From positions 53,113 to 117,112 of the forward strand of contig NZ_JACRTG010000025.1 in the NCBI RefSeq assembly GCF_014385195.1: a DNA stretch of 64,000 nucleotides, in the 5' to 3' direction. This DNA comes from Paratissierella segnis. Its GTDB lineage: Bacteria; Bacillota; Clostridia; Tissierellales; Tissierellaceae. The notes beneath the pieces were generated by a model. That model made no database searches. It had not been told where the DNA came from and saw nothing but the letters and a program-made list of their open reading frames with translations. This document shows, in pieces, positions 8,607 through 17,792 of this stretch. Numbering within the stretch: the stretch's first letter is position 1; every line of letters begins with the position of its first letter. The position numbers were made by a program, and so were the translations under genes.

Positions 8607-9128
8607 TTACGCCCCCAAATTTGTAATTTCTTTGGATTCACTGTTTTCTTCATTCTTACTTCCTTCTTTTCTTACATCTTCTACTTCAGTATAAAAATCA
8701 TCTAAAGAAATCAACTGAGCCTCAATAAAAGATTTGTACCTAGTTTTGAAAACAAAAATTTCTTTTTTTAAATACTCATATTCTTGTTTTATATTTCTAA
8801 CGTCTTCTCTAGCCTGTTCTATCATCTTTTTAGCTGTTATTTCAGCATCTTCAATTATACTATCTGATTTTTGTCTGGCAGCCAATACCACATCTTCTGA
8901 AGTAGTTTGTGCTACTATCAATGTACTTTTTAATGTCTCTTCCATTGATTTGTAATGGCTTATTTGATCTGAAAGCATATTTATTTTGTCTTTCAACTCA
9001 ATATTCTCTTTATAGATTTTTTCATAATCATCAATTATTTCATCTAAAAAGATATCAACATTTTTTGAATTATATCCTCTAAAAGATTTATTGAATTCTT
9101 TATTTTGTATATCTAGTGGTGTTATCAT
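8607..9128 (-). CDS. divIVA: DivIVA-domain cell division / polarity protein
   Basis: Coiled-coil protein that recognises negatively curved membrane at septa and poles. It begins with the canonical ITPLDIQNKEFNKSFRGYNSKNVDIFLDEI membrane-binding domain, followed by long coiled coil (residues about 30-140) and an acidic tail. Two adjacent ATGs exist (9131 and 9128); the second has better spacing from GGAG. 173 aa. It closes the ylmH-yggT-sepF cluster, as in Bacillus. Confidence 0.94.
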   Translation of the reverse strand: MITPLDIQNKEFNKSFRGYNSKNVDIFLDEIIDDYEKIYKENIELKDKINMLSDQISHYKSMEETLKSTLIVAQTTSEDVVLAARQKSDSIIEDAEITAKKMIEQAREDVRNIKQEYEYLKKEIFVFKTRYKSFIEAQLISLDDFYTEVEDVRKEGSKNEENSESKEITNLGA

Positions 9129-9141
9129 CATATCACTCCGT

Positions 9142-9924
9142 CTAAGTTAGTATTCTTATAGTAGTATAATACCTTCCCTTTTTACTTAATCCATCTATAG
9201 AAACAAGTTTAGCGCGTCCGTATCCTCTAGTTGATATAATATCCCCCACATTTATTTCCTTAGAAGGTTTTTCAATCAGTTCCCAATTGACCTTTACATT
9301 TCCGGATTTTATAATATCCTGACTTTCTTTTCTGGAAAGATTATAGACAGAACATATAAACACATCTATCCTCATTGAGGATAAAAACTTTTTATATTCC
9401 TTAAATGACTCTTCAGGTTCAGATATATCACTTAAATAAATTTCAATTAAATTTACATTTCTGTTCCCAATCTTTTCTAAATTAAATAGCAAAAAGCTAC
9501 TTATTTCCTTCTTGACTATCACATCTGCATAAGTATCATGTACTAAAATATCCCCAACTTTGGATCTTTTAATTCCAAGATTTAATATACCGCCTAAAAA
9601 ATCTTTATGTGCCAATCCTTCTTGACCTGAATTGATCCTTAAAAAAGATAAATTTAATTTTATATCGCTTTCATCTACATAAAATGGATATATAATAAAT
9701 ATCTTTCTTTCAGCTGAGTCTAGCCCACCATATTCCAAATAGTTTAACTCAAATCTATTTAAAATGGATTTTGCCAGATGCCTTTCATACGGATCCAAAA
9801 AATCTGTTTCTTCAGTTAAATGATTGTTAAGTACCTTTTCTGCTTTATCCAATATTCTTCTCATATTTACTAATTGCTCATTATCTTTTATATGAGAAGT
9901 ATAAAACTCCCTATCTATTTTCAT
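9142..9924 (-). CDS. ylmH: YlmH family RNA-binding protein with S4 domain
   Basis: YlmH proteins bind rRNA or stalled ribosomes; family members have been linked to ribosome quality control with RqcH-type factors. The N-terminal two thirds is the YlmH-specific region (NRFELNYLEYGGLDSAERKIFIIYPFYV); the S4 domain is C-terminal (RIDVFICSVYNLSRKESQDIIKSGNVKVNWE). 260 aa. Its ATG overlaps the yggT stop by 4 bp, so the pair is translationally coupled. Note that rqcH lies at the left end of the same window. Confidence 0.93.
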   Translation of the reverse strand: MKIDREFYTSHIKDNEQLVNMRRILDKAEKVLNNHLTEETDFLDPYERHLAKSILNRFELNYLEYGGLDSAERKIFIIYPFYVDESDIKLNLSFLRINSGQEGLAHKDFLGGILNLGIKRSKVGDILVHDTYADVIVKKEISSFLLFNLEKIGNRNVNLIEIYLSDISEPEESFKEYKKFLSSMRIDVFICSVYNLSRKESQDIIKSGNVKVNWELIEKPSKEINVGDIISTRGYGRAKLVSIDGLSKKGRYYTTIRILT

Positions 9925-10193
9925 AATTGCCCCAAAAAACTAATTATTATTGCAGTCAAAATACGTAGTATAAGTATTGAAACCCAAGGAGAAAAATCAA
10001 ACATCCCTCTGCCTAAGCCAATCTTATCTAATAATCTCTTTGATGGAGAAAGGATGGGTTCTGTCAATTCATATACCAGTCTTCCTAAAGTTGTATTAAA
10101 GTTAATCCTAAATATACTCATAAAAATCCTAATGATTATCAATGCTTCAATCAATTCTACAAAGATACTCAAACTTCTAATTAATAAAGCCAT
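9921..10193 (-). CDS. yggT: YggT family membrane protein
   Basis: Small protein with two hydrophobic segments flanking the conserved loop YELTEPILSPSKRLLDKIGLG ... DFSPWVSILILRIL. Function is not firmly known; it is always found with division genes. ATG 10193 is preferred because AAGGTGG lies just upstream, giving 90 aa; an earlier open codon at 10217 would overlap sepF. Coupled to ylmH by a 4-bp overlap. Confidence 0.9.
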   Translation of the reverse strand: MALLIRSLSIFVELIEALIIIRIFMSIFRINFNTTLGRLVYELTEPILSPSKRLLDKIGLGRGMFDFSPWVSILILRILTAIIISFLGQL

Positions 10194-10210
10194 ATTTTCC
10201 ACCTTATAAC

Positions 10211-10651
10211 CTACCAAGGAAAAATTCCCCTGTTTTTTAATTCATCTTTTAGTCCGTCTATTTCTATATTGCTAGGTGCCAATATAAATATGTCCTTTGT
10301 TACCTTTTGAATTTTTCCTTCAACTGCATAAATACCCCCATTTATGAAATCAAATATCTGTCTCTTTACACTCAGCTCCAATTGTTCAAAATTCACCACT
10401 ATTGCTTTCCTGGATTTTAAGTCATCAATGATTTGAGGAGCTTCATCATAGCTAAGCGGTTCATGTACTGTTATCTTCATATTACTATTAGTATGGATAT
10501 TTACCACTTTATTATTATACTTTTTTGTTTTTGTTTGTGAAGGAAAATCTAAAGCTTCTTCTTCCAATGTATCTTCTACAACATCTTCATCTTCTTCCTC
10601 GAATTCATCAATACCTATAAAATATTTAAACTTGTCCATAAAACTACTCAT
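10211..10651 (-). CDS. sepF: Cell division protein SepF
   Basis: FtsZ-binding membrane-anchored division protein. An N-terminal amphipathic helix (MDKFKYFIGI) and acidic linker are followed by the SepF core (residues about 60-146: ITVHEPLSYDEAPQIIDDLKSRKAIVVNFEQL ... RQIFDFINGGIYAVEGKIQKVTKDIFILAPSNI). 146 aa. SD GGGGG lies 7 nt before ATG. Confidence 0.96.
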   Translation of the reverse strand: MSSFMDKFKYFIGIDEFEEEDEDVVEDTLEEEALDFPSQTKTKKYNNKVVNIHTNSNMKITVHEPLSYDEAPQIIDDLKSRKAIVVNFEQLELSVKRQIFDFINGGIYAVEGKIQKVTKDIFILAPSNIEIDGLKDELKNRGIFPW

Positions 10652-10663
10652 AGTCTAGCCCCC

Positions 10664-11350
10664 TTAATAATTTCTTTTACCAAATATTCCTGTACCTACG
10701 CGTATCATGTTTGACCCCTCTTCAATCGCTATTTCATAATCATTTGTCATTCCCATGGAAAGATAATCCATACTAACATTCTCATAATCTCTACTTATAA
10801 TGTTTTCTTTTAAAGAATTCATCGTTCTAAAAACATTCCTTAAAATAGCCTCATCATCTGTGAAAGGTGCTATCGTCATTAAACCTTTTATTCTAATGTT
10901 CTCATATTTTTGTATTTCTTCTATAAAAGAAATAACTTCATCTACCCTAAGTCCTGATTTAGTCTCCTCTTCTGCTACATTTACTTGGATTAGGGCATTA
11001 ACTAAAATATTATTCATTTTTGCTCTTTTTTCTAATTCTTTAGCTAAAGAAACTCTATCCAAAGAGTGAATCAATTTTACCTCATCTATTATAAATCTTA
11101 CCTTATTTGTCTGGAGTGAACCTATCAAATGATAATTTACCCTATTACCCAAGGCATCAATCTTTTTTTCTAACTCTTGTACTCTATTTTCTCCAATATC
11201 TGTTATCCCCAGACTGATTGCCTCTTCAATTCTATCTATGTCTACAGTCTTTGTTACCGCTATTAACTCTACATTATCCTTTCTGCCGACTCTTTGCAAT
11301 GATTTATATATATTCTCGTTTATCTCCGAGAGATTCTCTTTTATATACAT
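10664..11350 (-). CDS. yggS: YggS family pyridoxal-phosphate homeostasis protein
   Basis: PLP-binding alanine-racemase-fold protein involved in vitamin B6 and amino-acid homeostasis, with no known catalytic activity. The PLP lysine is in VELIAVTKTVDIDRI; GENRVQEL, HLIGSLQTNKVRFI, LSMGMTNDYEIAIEEGSNMIRVGTGIFG are the family motifs. 228 aa. In the usual yggS-sepF-yggT-ylmH-divIVA order. Confidence 0.96.
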   Translation of the reverse strand: MYIKENLSEINENIYKSLQRVGRKDNVELIAVTKTVDIDRIEEAISLGITDIGENRVQELEKKIDALGNRVNYHLIGSLQTNKVRFIIDEVKLIHSLDRVSLAKELEKRAKMNNILVNALIQVNVAEEETKSGLRVDEVISFIEEIQKYENIRIKGLMTIAPFTDDEAILRNVFRTMNSLKENIISRDYENVSMDYLSMGMTNDYEIAIEEGSNMIRVGTGIFGKRNY

Positions 11351-11365
11351 CTAAAGCCCTCCTTA

Positions 11366-12637
11366 TTACCTTAGAATTTGACCATCTTTAACTGTCGTAG
11401 GGTCAATAAATATCTCATCATATAAAGATACTGTTTTATATTTTTCTCCTCCAATAGTTATAAACCCACCAATATCTCCTTTATCTATATATGCATCATC
11501 TCCAACAATATCAAGAACATTAACAGGCTTAAATTTTACTATTCCATTTACTTCTTCAATATATACGCCTTTTTTACCTTCATAATCAAATACAGCATTT
11601 ACCGGGATTTTATAGCTTTCTATTTTTTCCTTTATGATACTTACATCGGTAAATCTTAAATTGTATATTTCATGTAAATAATCCCTGAATCTTACTACAA
11701 TCACAGCTTTGTTGTTGGTAGTATTTATTGCTACGATATTCCCTATAATTTCTTTATCTGCTACTTCCACAGTTATCGCTTGTCCAATTTCATAATCTTC
11801 AATATCCTTAGTATTTGTAACTTTTATAGCCAAATACCATTCAAAATTATTGATTGTCTTAAAAACCGGAGAGCCAATACTAATTTTATCTTGAATTTCG
11901 TTCTTAGCATTCTCATCTATATTTAGATTTTCATAAGTATAATTTTCAAAATCTTTTGGCAAAAATATATTCTCATACCCGTCAATTTCATATGAAATTA
12001 ATCCTGATTCGCTTGAATAGCATCTTATATTATTTTTATCTATTTTTTCAACTAAACCCTTTCTAGTTTCTTTTAAGGTTTCAATACTTTGATTAAGAAG
12101 AGTATTCCCTTGGGATGAATTATTTAATTTTCCATTATATATTAGAATTTCTTCTTTTGATCTTTGGACATTTAAATAACTACCCTCGTTTATATATTTT
12201 TGTATATCATTCACTGTTTCTTTTTGAAAATCTTCCAATTGAGTGTTATCATTAGAAATATCCGATGCTTGTCTATCGGATTTGCTGAGTGTATCTATTT
12301 TTTGATCTACCTCTAGTAGCTCTTGTTTAAGTCCGGAAGTATCATTTAGAAGACTTATCCTTGCAACTTCTTCAAAAGATGAAACTCTTTCACCCTCTTT
12401 AGCTATCCTTTCCACCTGTCCATTCCCTTCGGCAAAATATACATATTCTTCTTTGATTAACACACTTTGTCCTTCAAACTTTCGAAATAGCACATCGTCT
12501 TCAGGCAATACGGTTTTATATGGATTTCCAAATACAAGAGGTATTAAACTAATAATAAAATATATAAGAAGAAAAGTGAAAAGAATTAATATGATTCTAT
12601 TTTTTCTTTTCTTTTTTTGTACTCTTGTCTGGGACAT
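11366..12637 (-). CDS. HlyD-like membrane-anchored adaptor protein
   Basis: A basic N-terminus and one transmembrane helix (residues about 14-33) are followed by a long extracytoplasmic part: a lipoyl-like half (VERIAKEGERVSSFEEVARISLL), a helical hairpin, and beta-rich C-terminal domains. This is the layout of HlyD/RND-type adaptors, but no ABC or RND partner is adjacent. 423 aa; SD GGGAGG lies 6 nt upstream. Its place ahead of the yggS-sepF cluster suggests an envelope or division-linked role; that is inference. Confidence 0.7.
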   Translation of the reverse strand: MSQTRVQKKKRKNRIILILFTFLLIYFIISLIPLVFGNPYKTVLPEDDVLFRKFEGQSVLIKEEYVYFAEGNGQVERIAKEGERVSSFEEVARISLLNDTSGLKQELLEVDQKIDTLSKSDRQASDISNDNTQLEDFQKETVNDIQKYINEGSYLNVQRSKEEILIYNGKLNNSSQGNTLLNQSIETLKETRKGLVEKIDKNNIRCYSSESGLISYEIDGYENIFLPKDFENYTYENLNIDENAKNEIQDKISIGSPVFKTINNFEWYLAIKVTNTKDIEDYEIGQAITVEVADKEIIGNIVAINTTNNKAVIVVRFRDYLHEIYNLRFTDVSIIKEKIESYKIPVNAVFDYEGKKGVYIEEVNGIVKFKPVNVLDIVGDDAYIDKGDIGGFITIGGEKYKTVSLYDEIFIDPTTVKDGQILR

Positions 12638-12651
12638 AATATACCTCCCAA

Positions 12652-13020
12652 TTAAGTAAAAAATTTACCATATTTACTTATTATTTTAAATTGAGCAATA
12701 TTGTCTATCTTAAATCTCAACAATTGATTTCCATTGGTAATCATCAATATAGCTTTTTCCTTTTGAGTTGCACCAATGATAGTTCCTATGAATTTATCTT
12801 TTGATTTTGTAATTACTTTAATTTCATCACCAGCTCTTATTCTTTTTCCATCTAAAAAAAACTCTTTTAAATCTGTTTCATCTAAATGTTCTTGCGTCAC
12901 ATTTTTATTATCTATAATAATCATATTATTTTTTAAATAAAATTTTTCTTTTACTACTACCAGTATATATCCAATTACACTTATTATAAATAGCATAATT
13001 AAAATTTCATTAAAAAACAT
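12652..13020 (-). CDS. Small membrane protein of unknown function
   Basis: One N-terminal transmembrane helix (about residues 5-25), then about 95 soluble residues of beta character (KRIRAGDEIKVITKSKDKFIGTIIGATQKEKAILMITNGNQLLRFKIDNI), which reads like a small beta-barrel. 122 aa, strong SD (GGAGGTG). Same strand as the HlyD-like gene and 14 bp before it, so probably cotranscribed. I do not recognise the family. Confidence 0.75.
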   Translation of the reverse strand: MFFNEILIMLFIISVIGYILVVVKEKFYLKNNMIIIDNKNVTQEHLDETDLKEFFLDGKRIRAGDEIKVITKSKDKFIGTIIGATQKEKAILMITNGNQLLRFKIDNIAQFKIISKYGKFFT

Positions 13021-13083
13021 AAAACACCTCCAAACTTTGTTGTTAAAATATAGTATACCATAATTTAGTTACGATTCAAACAC

Positions 13084-13112
13084 TTTACAAATCCAATTTT
13101 GTAATATATAAT
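13084..13112 (+). promoter_or_regulatory. Promoter of the tRNA-Pro gene
   Basis: TTTACA and TATAAT with a 17-nt spacer; the predicted start point is a few bases before the mature tRNA 5' end at 13125. Confidence 0.65.
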
Positions 13113-13124
13113 ATCTATTGTAAT

Positions 13125-13198
13125 CGGGGTGTAGCGCAGTTTGGTAGCGCACATGACTGGGGGTCATGGGGCCGGAGGTTCAAATCCTCTCACTCCGA
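13125..13198 (+). tRNA. tRNA-Pro (GGG)
   Basis: Seven-bp acceptor stem (CGGGGTG / CACTCCG with one G-T pair), D arm GTAGCGCAG...GGTAGCGC, anticodon stem CATGA/TCATG with loop CTGGGGG (anticodon GGG), T arm GGAGG TTCAAAT CCTCT. CCA is not encoded. A T run directly follows. It stands alone on the plus strand among minus-strand genes. Confidence 0.95.
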
Positions 13199-13229
13199 CT
13201 TTTTTTGTTAATTTATGCCTAAATAATTT

Positions 13230-13260
13230 AATGGGGTGGATTACAATAATCCACCCCATT
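13230..13260. terminator. Stem-loop between tRNA-Pro and spoIVA
   Basis: Perfect 14-bp stem (AATGGGGTGGATTA / TAATCCACCCCATT) with a 3-nt loop, five bases beyond the spoIVA stop. The flanking T runs are weak; it most likely ends spoIVA transcription and may back up the tRNA T run. Confidence 0.7.
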
Positions 13261-13265
13261 ATAGT

Positions 13266-14744
13266 CTATATTATTATTAAGATCAGTCCTCCGCTTCCGT
13301 CATTTAATATCTTTTCTAATACTTTTCTCATTTTCTGTCTTGAATTTTCTGGCATTGTATTCAACTTCCCTTGAAGCTGCTCAGTTACAAGATCATACAA
13401 TGATTTCCCAAATAGGTTGGACTCCCAAATCTTTGATGGCTCGCTCTCAAATTCAGACATAAAATATTGAACAAGTTCTTCTGATTGAATCTCTGTACCT
13501 ATTAGGGGTGATACTTCTGTAGTAATATCTGCCCTCAACACATGGAGGGATGGCGCCTTTGCTTTAAGCTTTACTCCAAATCTATTACCCTGTCTATAGA
13601 TTTCAGGTTCTGCTAATTCCATTTCTTCCAGGCTTGGACTTACTAGACCATATCCTATCTCTCGGGCTTCGCGAATAGCTTTTTCAACCTTATCATATTC
13701 TTTCTTGGTCTCAGACAGTTTTGTTACAAGATTTAATATTTGATAATCTCCATCTATTAGATACCCGGTAATTTCGCTTAAAATTTTGAAAAATAATCCT
13801 TCTTCAAGAATTATCTCAGTATCAACAGATCCTTCTCCCAGATGAATTTCATTAATTAATAGATCTTCAACTATATCTACATCTCTTAATGGATTTAAAC
13901 ATCCTCCAACCTGATTCAACTTTTCCATATCTACGATTGATTCCTGAAGTGAGTCCATAATTTCTTGTCTAATCCAATGATTCCTTGGCAATCCGTCTAT
14001 CCACCCCGGTAGATTTATATTTACTTCTTTTACCGGAAATTCATACAATAAATTCTCAAATATCTTCTCGACATCACCAACATCCATATTCAGACAATCC
14101 ATAGAGATAACAGAAACTCCATACTTATTTTCTAAACTTTCAGCTAATGCCACCGTACTATCCAAATTTGGATGTTTTGAATTTAGTATGATAATAAAAG
14201 GCTTTTCTAATGCTTGTAATTCCTCTATTACCCTTTCCTCAGCCTTTATATAATTGGCTCTGGGAATATCCGTAATAGATCCGTCAGTAGTTATGACTAT
14301 GCCAACTGTAGAGTGTTCATTTATTACTTTTTTGGTGCCTATTTCTGCAGCCTCTTCAAATGGAATAGTATCCTCACTCCATGGTGTATTTACCATTCTG
14401 GGCATTTGATTTTCTTCATGCCCTAAAGCGCCTTTTACCAAGTATCCTACACAATCAACCATCCTAACTTTAAATTTTATATTTTCGCTTAAAGTAAGTT
14501 CAACAGCTTCTGAAGGTACAAATTTGGGTTCTGTTGTCATTATAGTTTTGCCGGCTCCACTTAAAGGTAGTTCATCAATCGTTCTTTCCTTCTTATGTTT
14601 ATTATCCATATGAGGTATAACCAATAATTCCATAAACCTTTTAATAAATGTTGATTTTCCTGTTCTTACTGGACCCACTACACCTGCATATATATCTCCA
14701 TCTGTTCTATCAGATATGTCTTTGTATATATCAAAATTCCCCAC
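13266..14744 (-). CDS. spoIVA: Stage IV sporulation protein A, spore-coat scaffold ATPase
   Basis: Coat basement-layer ATPase that polymerises around the forespore in the mother cell. Walker A is in VGPVRTGKSTFIKRFMEL near residues 24-32; the sequence MVDCVGYLVKGALGHEENQMPRMVNTPWSEDTIPFEEAA is strongly conserved. The C-terminus ends in DGSGGLILIII, the hydrophobic tail typical of the family. 492 aa, full length. Expected to be under mother-cell sigma control; I did not define the promoter. Diagnostic of an endospore former. Confidence 0.98.
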   Translation of the reverse strand: MGNFDIYKDISDRTDGDIYAGVVGPVRTGKSTFIKRFMELLVIPHMDNKHKKERTIDELPLSGAGKTIMTTEPKFVPSEAVELTLSENIKFKVRMVDCVGYLVKGALGHEENQMPRMVNTPWSEDTIPFEEAAEIGTKKVINEHSTVGIVITTDGSITDIPRANYIKAEERVIEELQALEKPFIIILNSKHPNLDSTVALAESLENKYGVSVISMDCLNMDVGDVEKIFENLLYEFPVKEVNINLPGWIDGLPRNHWIRQEIMDSLQESIVDMEKLNQVGGCLNPLRDVDIVEDLLINEIHLGEGSVDTEIILEEGLFFKILSEITGYLIDGDYQILNLVTKLSETKKEYDKVEKAIREAREIGYGLVSPSLEEMELAEPEIYRQGNRFGVKLKAKAPSLHVLRADITTEVSPLIGTEIQSEELVQYFMSEFESEPSKIWESNLFGKSLYDLVTEQLQGKLNTMPENSRQKMRKVLEKILNDGSGGLILIII

Positions 14745-14825
14745 TACTTACCCCCCTTATTACATATTAAATCACTATTATAATATATACGTAAAATTAT
14801 TATAATTATTACTTTGTTAAAAAAA

Positions 14826-14846
14826 AACCTGCTTTTTTAGCAGGTT
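14826..14846 (-). terminator. Terminator after gpsA
   Basis: On the minus strand AACCTGC / GCAGGTT with a 7-nt loop followed by a run of T, located 18 nt after the gpsA stop. Confidence 0.85.
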
Positions 14847-14863
14847 AATTAATACAAAATTTT

Positions 14864-15874
14864 TTATTGTACTACATCTTCCATCTCATGTTTTTTGTCC
14901 CTCTGCATTAGTCTATCTACAGCGGCTTTTACATCTGCATTTTCATATAATACATTGTAAATCTCTGATGTAATAGGCATACTTACATTATATTTTTTAC
15001 CTAATATATAGGCTGATTTAGTAGTTTTTATTCCTTCAACCACCATACCAACTTCTCGAATAGCTTCTTCCATATTTTTCCCCTGACCAATAAGTATACC
15101 TGCTCTTCTATTTCTACTATGCATGCTTGTACAAGTTACAATTAGGTCTCCTATACCTGACAGCCCTGAAAATGTATTCGGATTTGCCCCCAATTTTTCA
15201 CCGAGTTTTGCTATCTCAAAGATCCCTCTGGTCATAAGGGCAGCTTTGGTATTGTCCCCATAGCTTAGACCATCTGATATGCCGGCACCTAATGCTATTA
15301 TATTCTTCAGTGAACCTCCAAGCTCAACTCCAATTACATCCGGATTTGTATATACTCTAAATGTAGGTGTAATAAACAAGTCCTGTATGTAATGCGCTAC
15401 TTCCATATCTTCCGATGCAGATACTACGGTAGTTGGTATATTAATAGCTACTTCCTCTGCATGAGAAGGCCCCGAAAGTATTGCGTATTTATTTTGGGGA
15501 AGTATCTCCTTAACTATCTGAGAAATTCTTAGAAGGCTGTCATTTTCTATACCCTTTGCAACATTTACTATGATTTGATCTCCACCTATAAAATTTTTTG
15601 AATTGTTTAATACTTCTCTAACGCCATGAGTAGGAACTGCTAATAATATTACATCTTTATTGTAGATTGTTTTTTCCAAATCACTAGATACATTTAAATT
15701 TCCAGGAAGCTTTACATTTGGTAGAAATCTTTTATTTTCTCTAGTACTGTTCATCTCAAAAGATTGTTCCCTATTTCTCATCCACATATCCACTTTATAA
15801 CCTTTGTTTCTAAGAAGTATTGCCAAAGCAGTACCCCAGCTGCCCCCTCCGATAACGCCTATGCTTTTACACAC
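14864..15874 (-). CDS. gpsA: NAD(P)H-dependent glycerol-3-phosphate dehydrogenase
   Basis: Reduces dihydroxyacetone phosphate to sn-glycerol 3-phosphate for phospholipid synthesis. Rossmann motif GVIGGGSWGTALA at the N-terminus, then VNVAKGIE, LSGPSHAEEVA, GVELGGSLKNIIALGAGISDGL, LSGIGDLIVTCTS. About 336 aa. Two GTG codons are possible starts: 15883, overlapping the plsY stop, and 15874, which has AGGTG about 7 nt upstream and gives the usual N-terminus. Feeds the acyltransferase PlsY encoded directly upstream. Confidence 0.96.
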   Translation of the reverse strand: MCKSIGVIGGGSWGTALAILLRNKGYKVDMWMRNREQSFEMNSTRENKRFLPNVKLPGNLNVSSDLEKTIYNKDVILLAVPTHGVREVLNNSKNFIGGDQIIVNVAKGIENDSLLRISQIVKEILPQNKYAILSGPSHAEEVAINIPTTVVSASEDMEVAHYIQDLFITPTFRVYTNPDVIGVELGGSLKNIIALGAGISDGLSYGDNTKAALMTRGIFEIAKLGEKLGANPNTFSGLSGIGDLIVTCTSMHSRNRRAGILIGQGKNMEEAIREVGMVVEGIKTTKSAYILGKKYNVSMPITSEIYNVLYENADVKAAVDRLMQRDKKHEMEDVVQ

Positions 15875-15879
15875 GCGAT

Positions 15880-16467
15880 TCACCTACCAATCTTGTTTTC
15901 ATTTCCCCTTATAAGTCTTTCGATATTCGACTTGTGTCTACATATTCCAAGTAATCCCAAAAATACAGTAGTTAATGTTAGATACCTATTATTTGGATTA
16001 TTTATTATAATACTGATAAAAGGGTTAAGTACAAAAAATACTATTGATCCTAAAGATACATATTTCGTAAAAAATCCCACAATTAATCCTATTATGACTG
16101 ATATTAATGCCATTGGAAAATCTAATATTGCCAACGCTCCAATAGATGTGGCAACTCCTTTTCCACCTTTAAACCTTATATATATTGGATAATCATGCCC
16201 TAAAACAGCACAAATCCCTCCAAGTAAACCCCCGTTGTATCCTTCTAAATAAAATCCAATTAAAACTGCTATGGCGCCTTTTGCAAAGTCAATAAGAAAT
16301 GTCAAAACTCCCATCCTAAACCCCATTACTCTTATTGCATTTGTTGTACCGGAGTTTCCGCTGCCATGAACTCTAATATCTATTTTTTTTATTGCCTTAC
16401 CCAAAAAAAACGCTGAAGAAAATGAACCTATAAGATAGGATATTATACCAATAATAACAAACTTCAT
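15880..16467 (-). CDS. plsY: Acyl-phosphate:glycerol-3-phosphate acyltransferase
   Basis: Membrane acyltransferase making lysophosphatidate from glycerol 3-phosphate and acyl-phosphate. Motifs: YLIGSFSSAFFLGK, DIRVHGSGNSGTTNAIRVMG, GHDYPIYIRFKGGKGVATSIGAL. 195 aa, several transmembrane segments. Lies just before gpsA, whose product is its substrate, and 2 bp after der. Confidence 0.97.
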   Translation of the reverse strand: MKFVIIGIISYLIGSFSSAFFLGKAIKKIDIRVHGSGNSGTTNAIRVMGFRMGVLTFLIDFAKGAIAVLIGFYLEGYNGGLLGGICAVLGHDYPIYIRFKGGKGVATSIGALAILDFPMALISVIIGLIVGFFTKYVSLGSIVFFVLNPFISIIINNPNNRYLTLTTVFLGLLGICRHKSNIERLIRGNENKIGR

Positions 16468-16469
16468 TG

Positions 16470-17792
16470 CTATTCACTTTTACCCCTTTCTTTATATTCA
16501 ATCTGAATAGGAATTCCCATAAATCCAAAATGACTTCTAATTTGATTTTCAAGGTATCTTGTATATGAAAAATGCATCAATTCAATATTATTTACAAATA
16601 TAACAAATTTTGGCGGCCTTACAGATACTTGGGTTCCATAATATATTTTTGCTCTTTTGCCTTTATCTGAGGGTGGTTGATTCATAAGTACCGCTTGATT
16701 AATTATATCGTTGAACACTCCTGTGCTAATTCTCAAATTATTATTATTATTAACTACGTTGATCAACTCAAGTAATTTACTCACTCGTTGCCCGGTAAGT
16801 GCTGAGATAAAAACTATAGGAGCATAATCAATAAATCCTAAGGTTTTTCTTATTGATTTTTCAAATTCTTTATATGTCTTATTATCTTTTTCTATCTTAT
16901 CCCATTTATTTACTGCAATGATTATACCTTTGCCATTATCATGAGCATATCCGACTATTTTAGAATCCTGCTCCGTTACACCTTCTGTAGCATCTATCAA
17001 AAGTACAGAAATTTCCGACCTATCTATTGCCGCTAATGTCCTTACTACAGAATATCTTTCAACATTCTCATATATACTTCTTTTCCTTCTTAAGCCTGCC
17101 GTGTCTACAAATACATATTTATTGTCCCCATGTTCAAAATAGCTATCAATAGAATCTCTTGTAGTTCCTGCAATATCTGTAACTATTACCCTTTCTTCTC
17201 CTAATATATAATTTATAAGAGAAGATTTACCTACGTTAGGTCTTCCTATAAAAGTTACTCTTACTGTCTCTTCATCCAAATCGGTATCTCTTTCTTCCGG
17301 AAAACACTTTACTACTTCATCCAATAAATCACCTAAACCTAAACTCTGTTCAGCAGATATTATCATGGGTTCCCCTAATCCAAGTTCATAATATTCATAT
17401 ATTTCACTGGGGATATTTTGATTGTCTATTTTGTTGGCTACAATTATTACCTTTTTTCTGGATTTTCTTAGTATATTTCCTATTTCTCTATCCGTTTGGG
17501 TAAGTGATTGAGTTCCATCTACTACAAACAGTATCACATCTGATGTATCTATTGCTATTTGAGCTTGTTTTCTAATATTTGACATTATTGTGTCTTCATT
17601 TTCCGGTTCCAGACCACCTGTATCTATAACAGTGAAATAGTTATTTAACCATTCGCCTTCAGCATATATTCTATCCCTTGTAACACCTGGGGTATCTTCT
17701 GTAATTGCAATTCTTCTTCCTACTAATTTATTGAATAATGTGGACTTGCCAACATTTGGTCTTCCTACTATACAAACTATAGCTTTATTCAT
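16470..17792 (-). CDS. der: Ribosome biogenesis GTPase Der (double Era-like)
   Basis: Two tandem G domains act in 50S assembly. G domain 1: GRPNVGKSTLFNKL, DTPGVTRDR, DTGGLE, NKID. G domain 2: GRPNVGKSSLINYI, DIAGTTRDS, DTAGLRRK, NKWD. A C-terminal KH-like domain follows. 440 aa. Its ATG overlaps the stop of the DUF512 gene by 4 bp. The der-plsY-gpsA order is common in Firmicutes. Confidence 0.98.
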   Translation of the reverse strand: MNKAIVCIVGRPNVGKSTLFNKLVGRRIAITEDTPGVTRDRIYAEGEWLNNYFTVIDTGGLEPENEDTIMSNIRKQAQIAIDTSDVILFVVDGTQSLTQTDREIGNILRKSRKKVIIVANKIDNQNIPSEIYEYYELGLGEPMIISAEQSLGLGDLLDEVVKCFPEERDTDLDEETVRVTFIGRPNVGKSSLINYILGEERVIVTDIAGTTRDSIDSYFEHGDNKYVFVDTAGLRRKRSIYENVERYSVVRTLAAIDRSEISVLLIDATEGVTEQDSKIVGYAHDNGKGIIIAVNKWDKIEKDNKTYKEFEKSIRKTLGFIDYAPIVFISALTGQRVSKLLELINVVNNNNNLRISTGVFNDIINQAVLMNQPPSDKGKRAKIYYGTQVSVRPPKFVIFVNNIELMHFSYTRYLENQIRSHFGFMGIPIQIEYKERGKSE

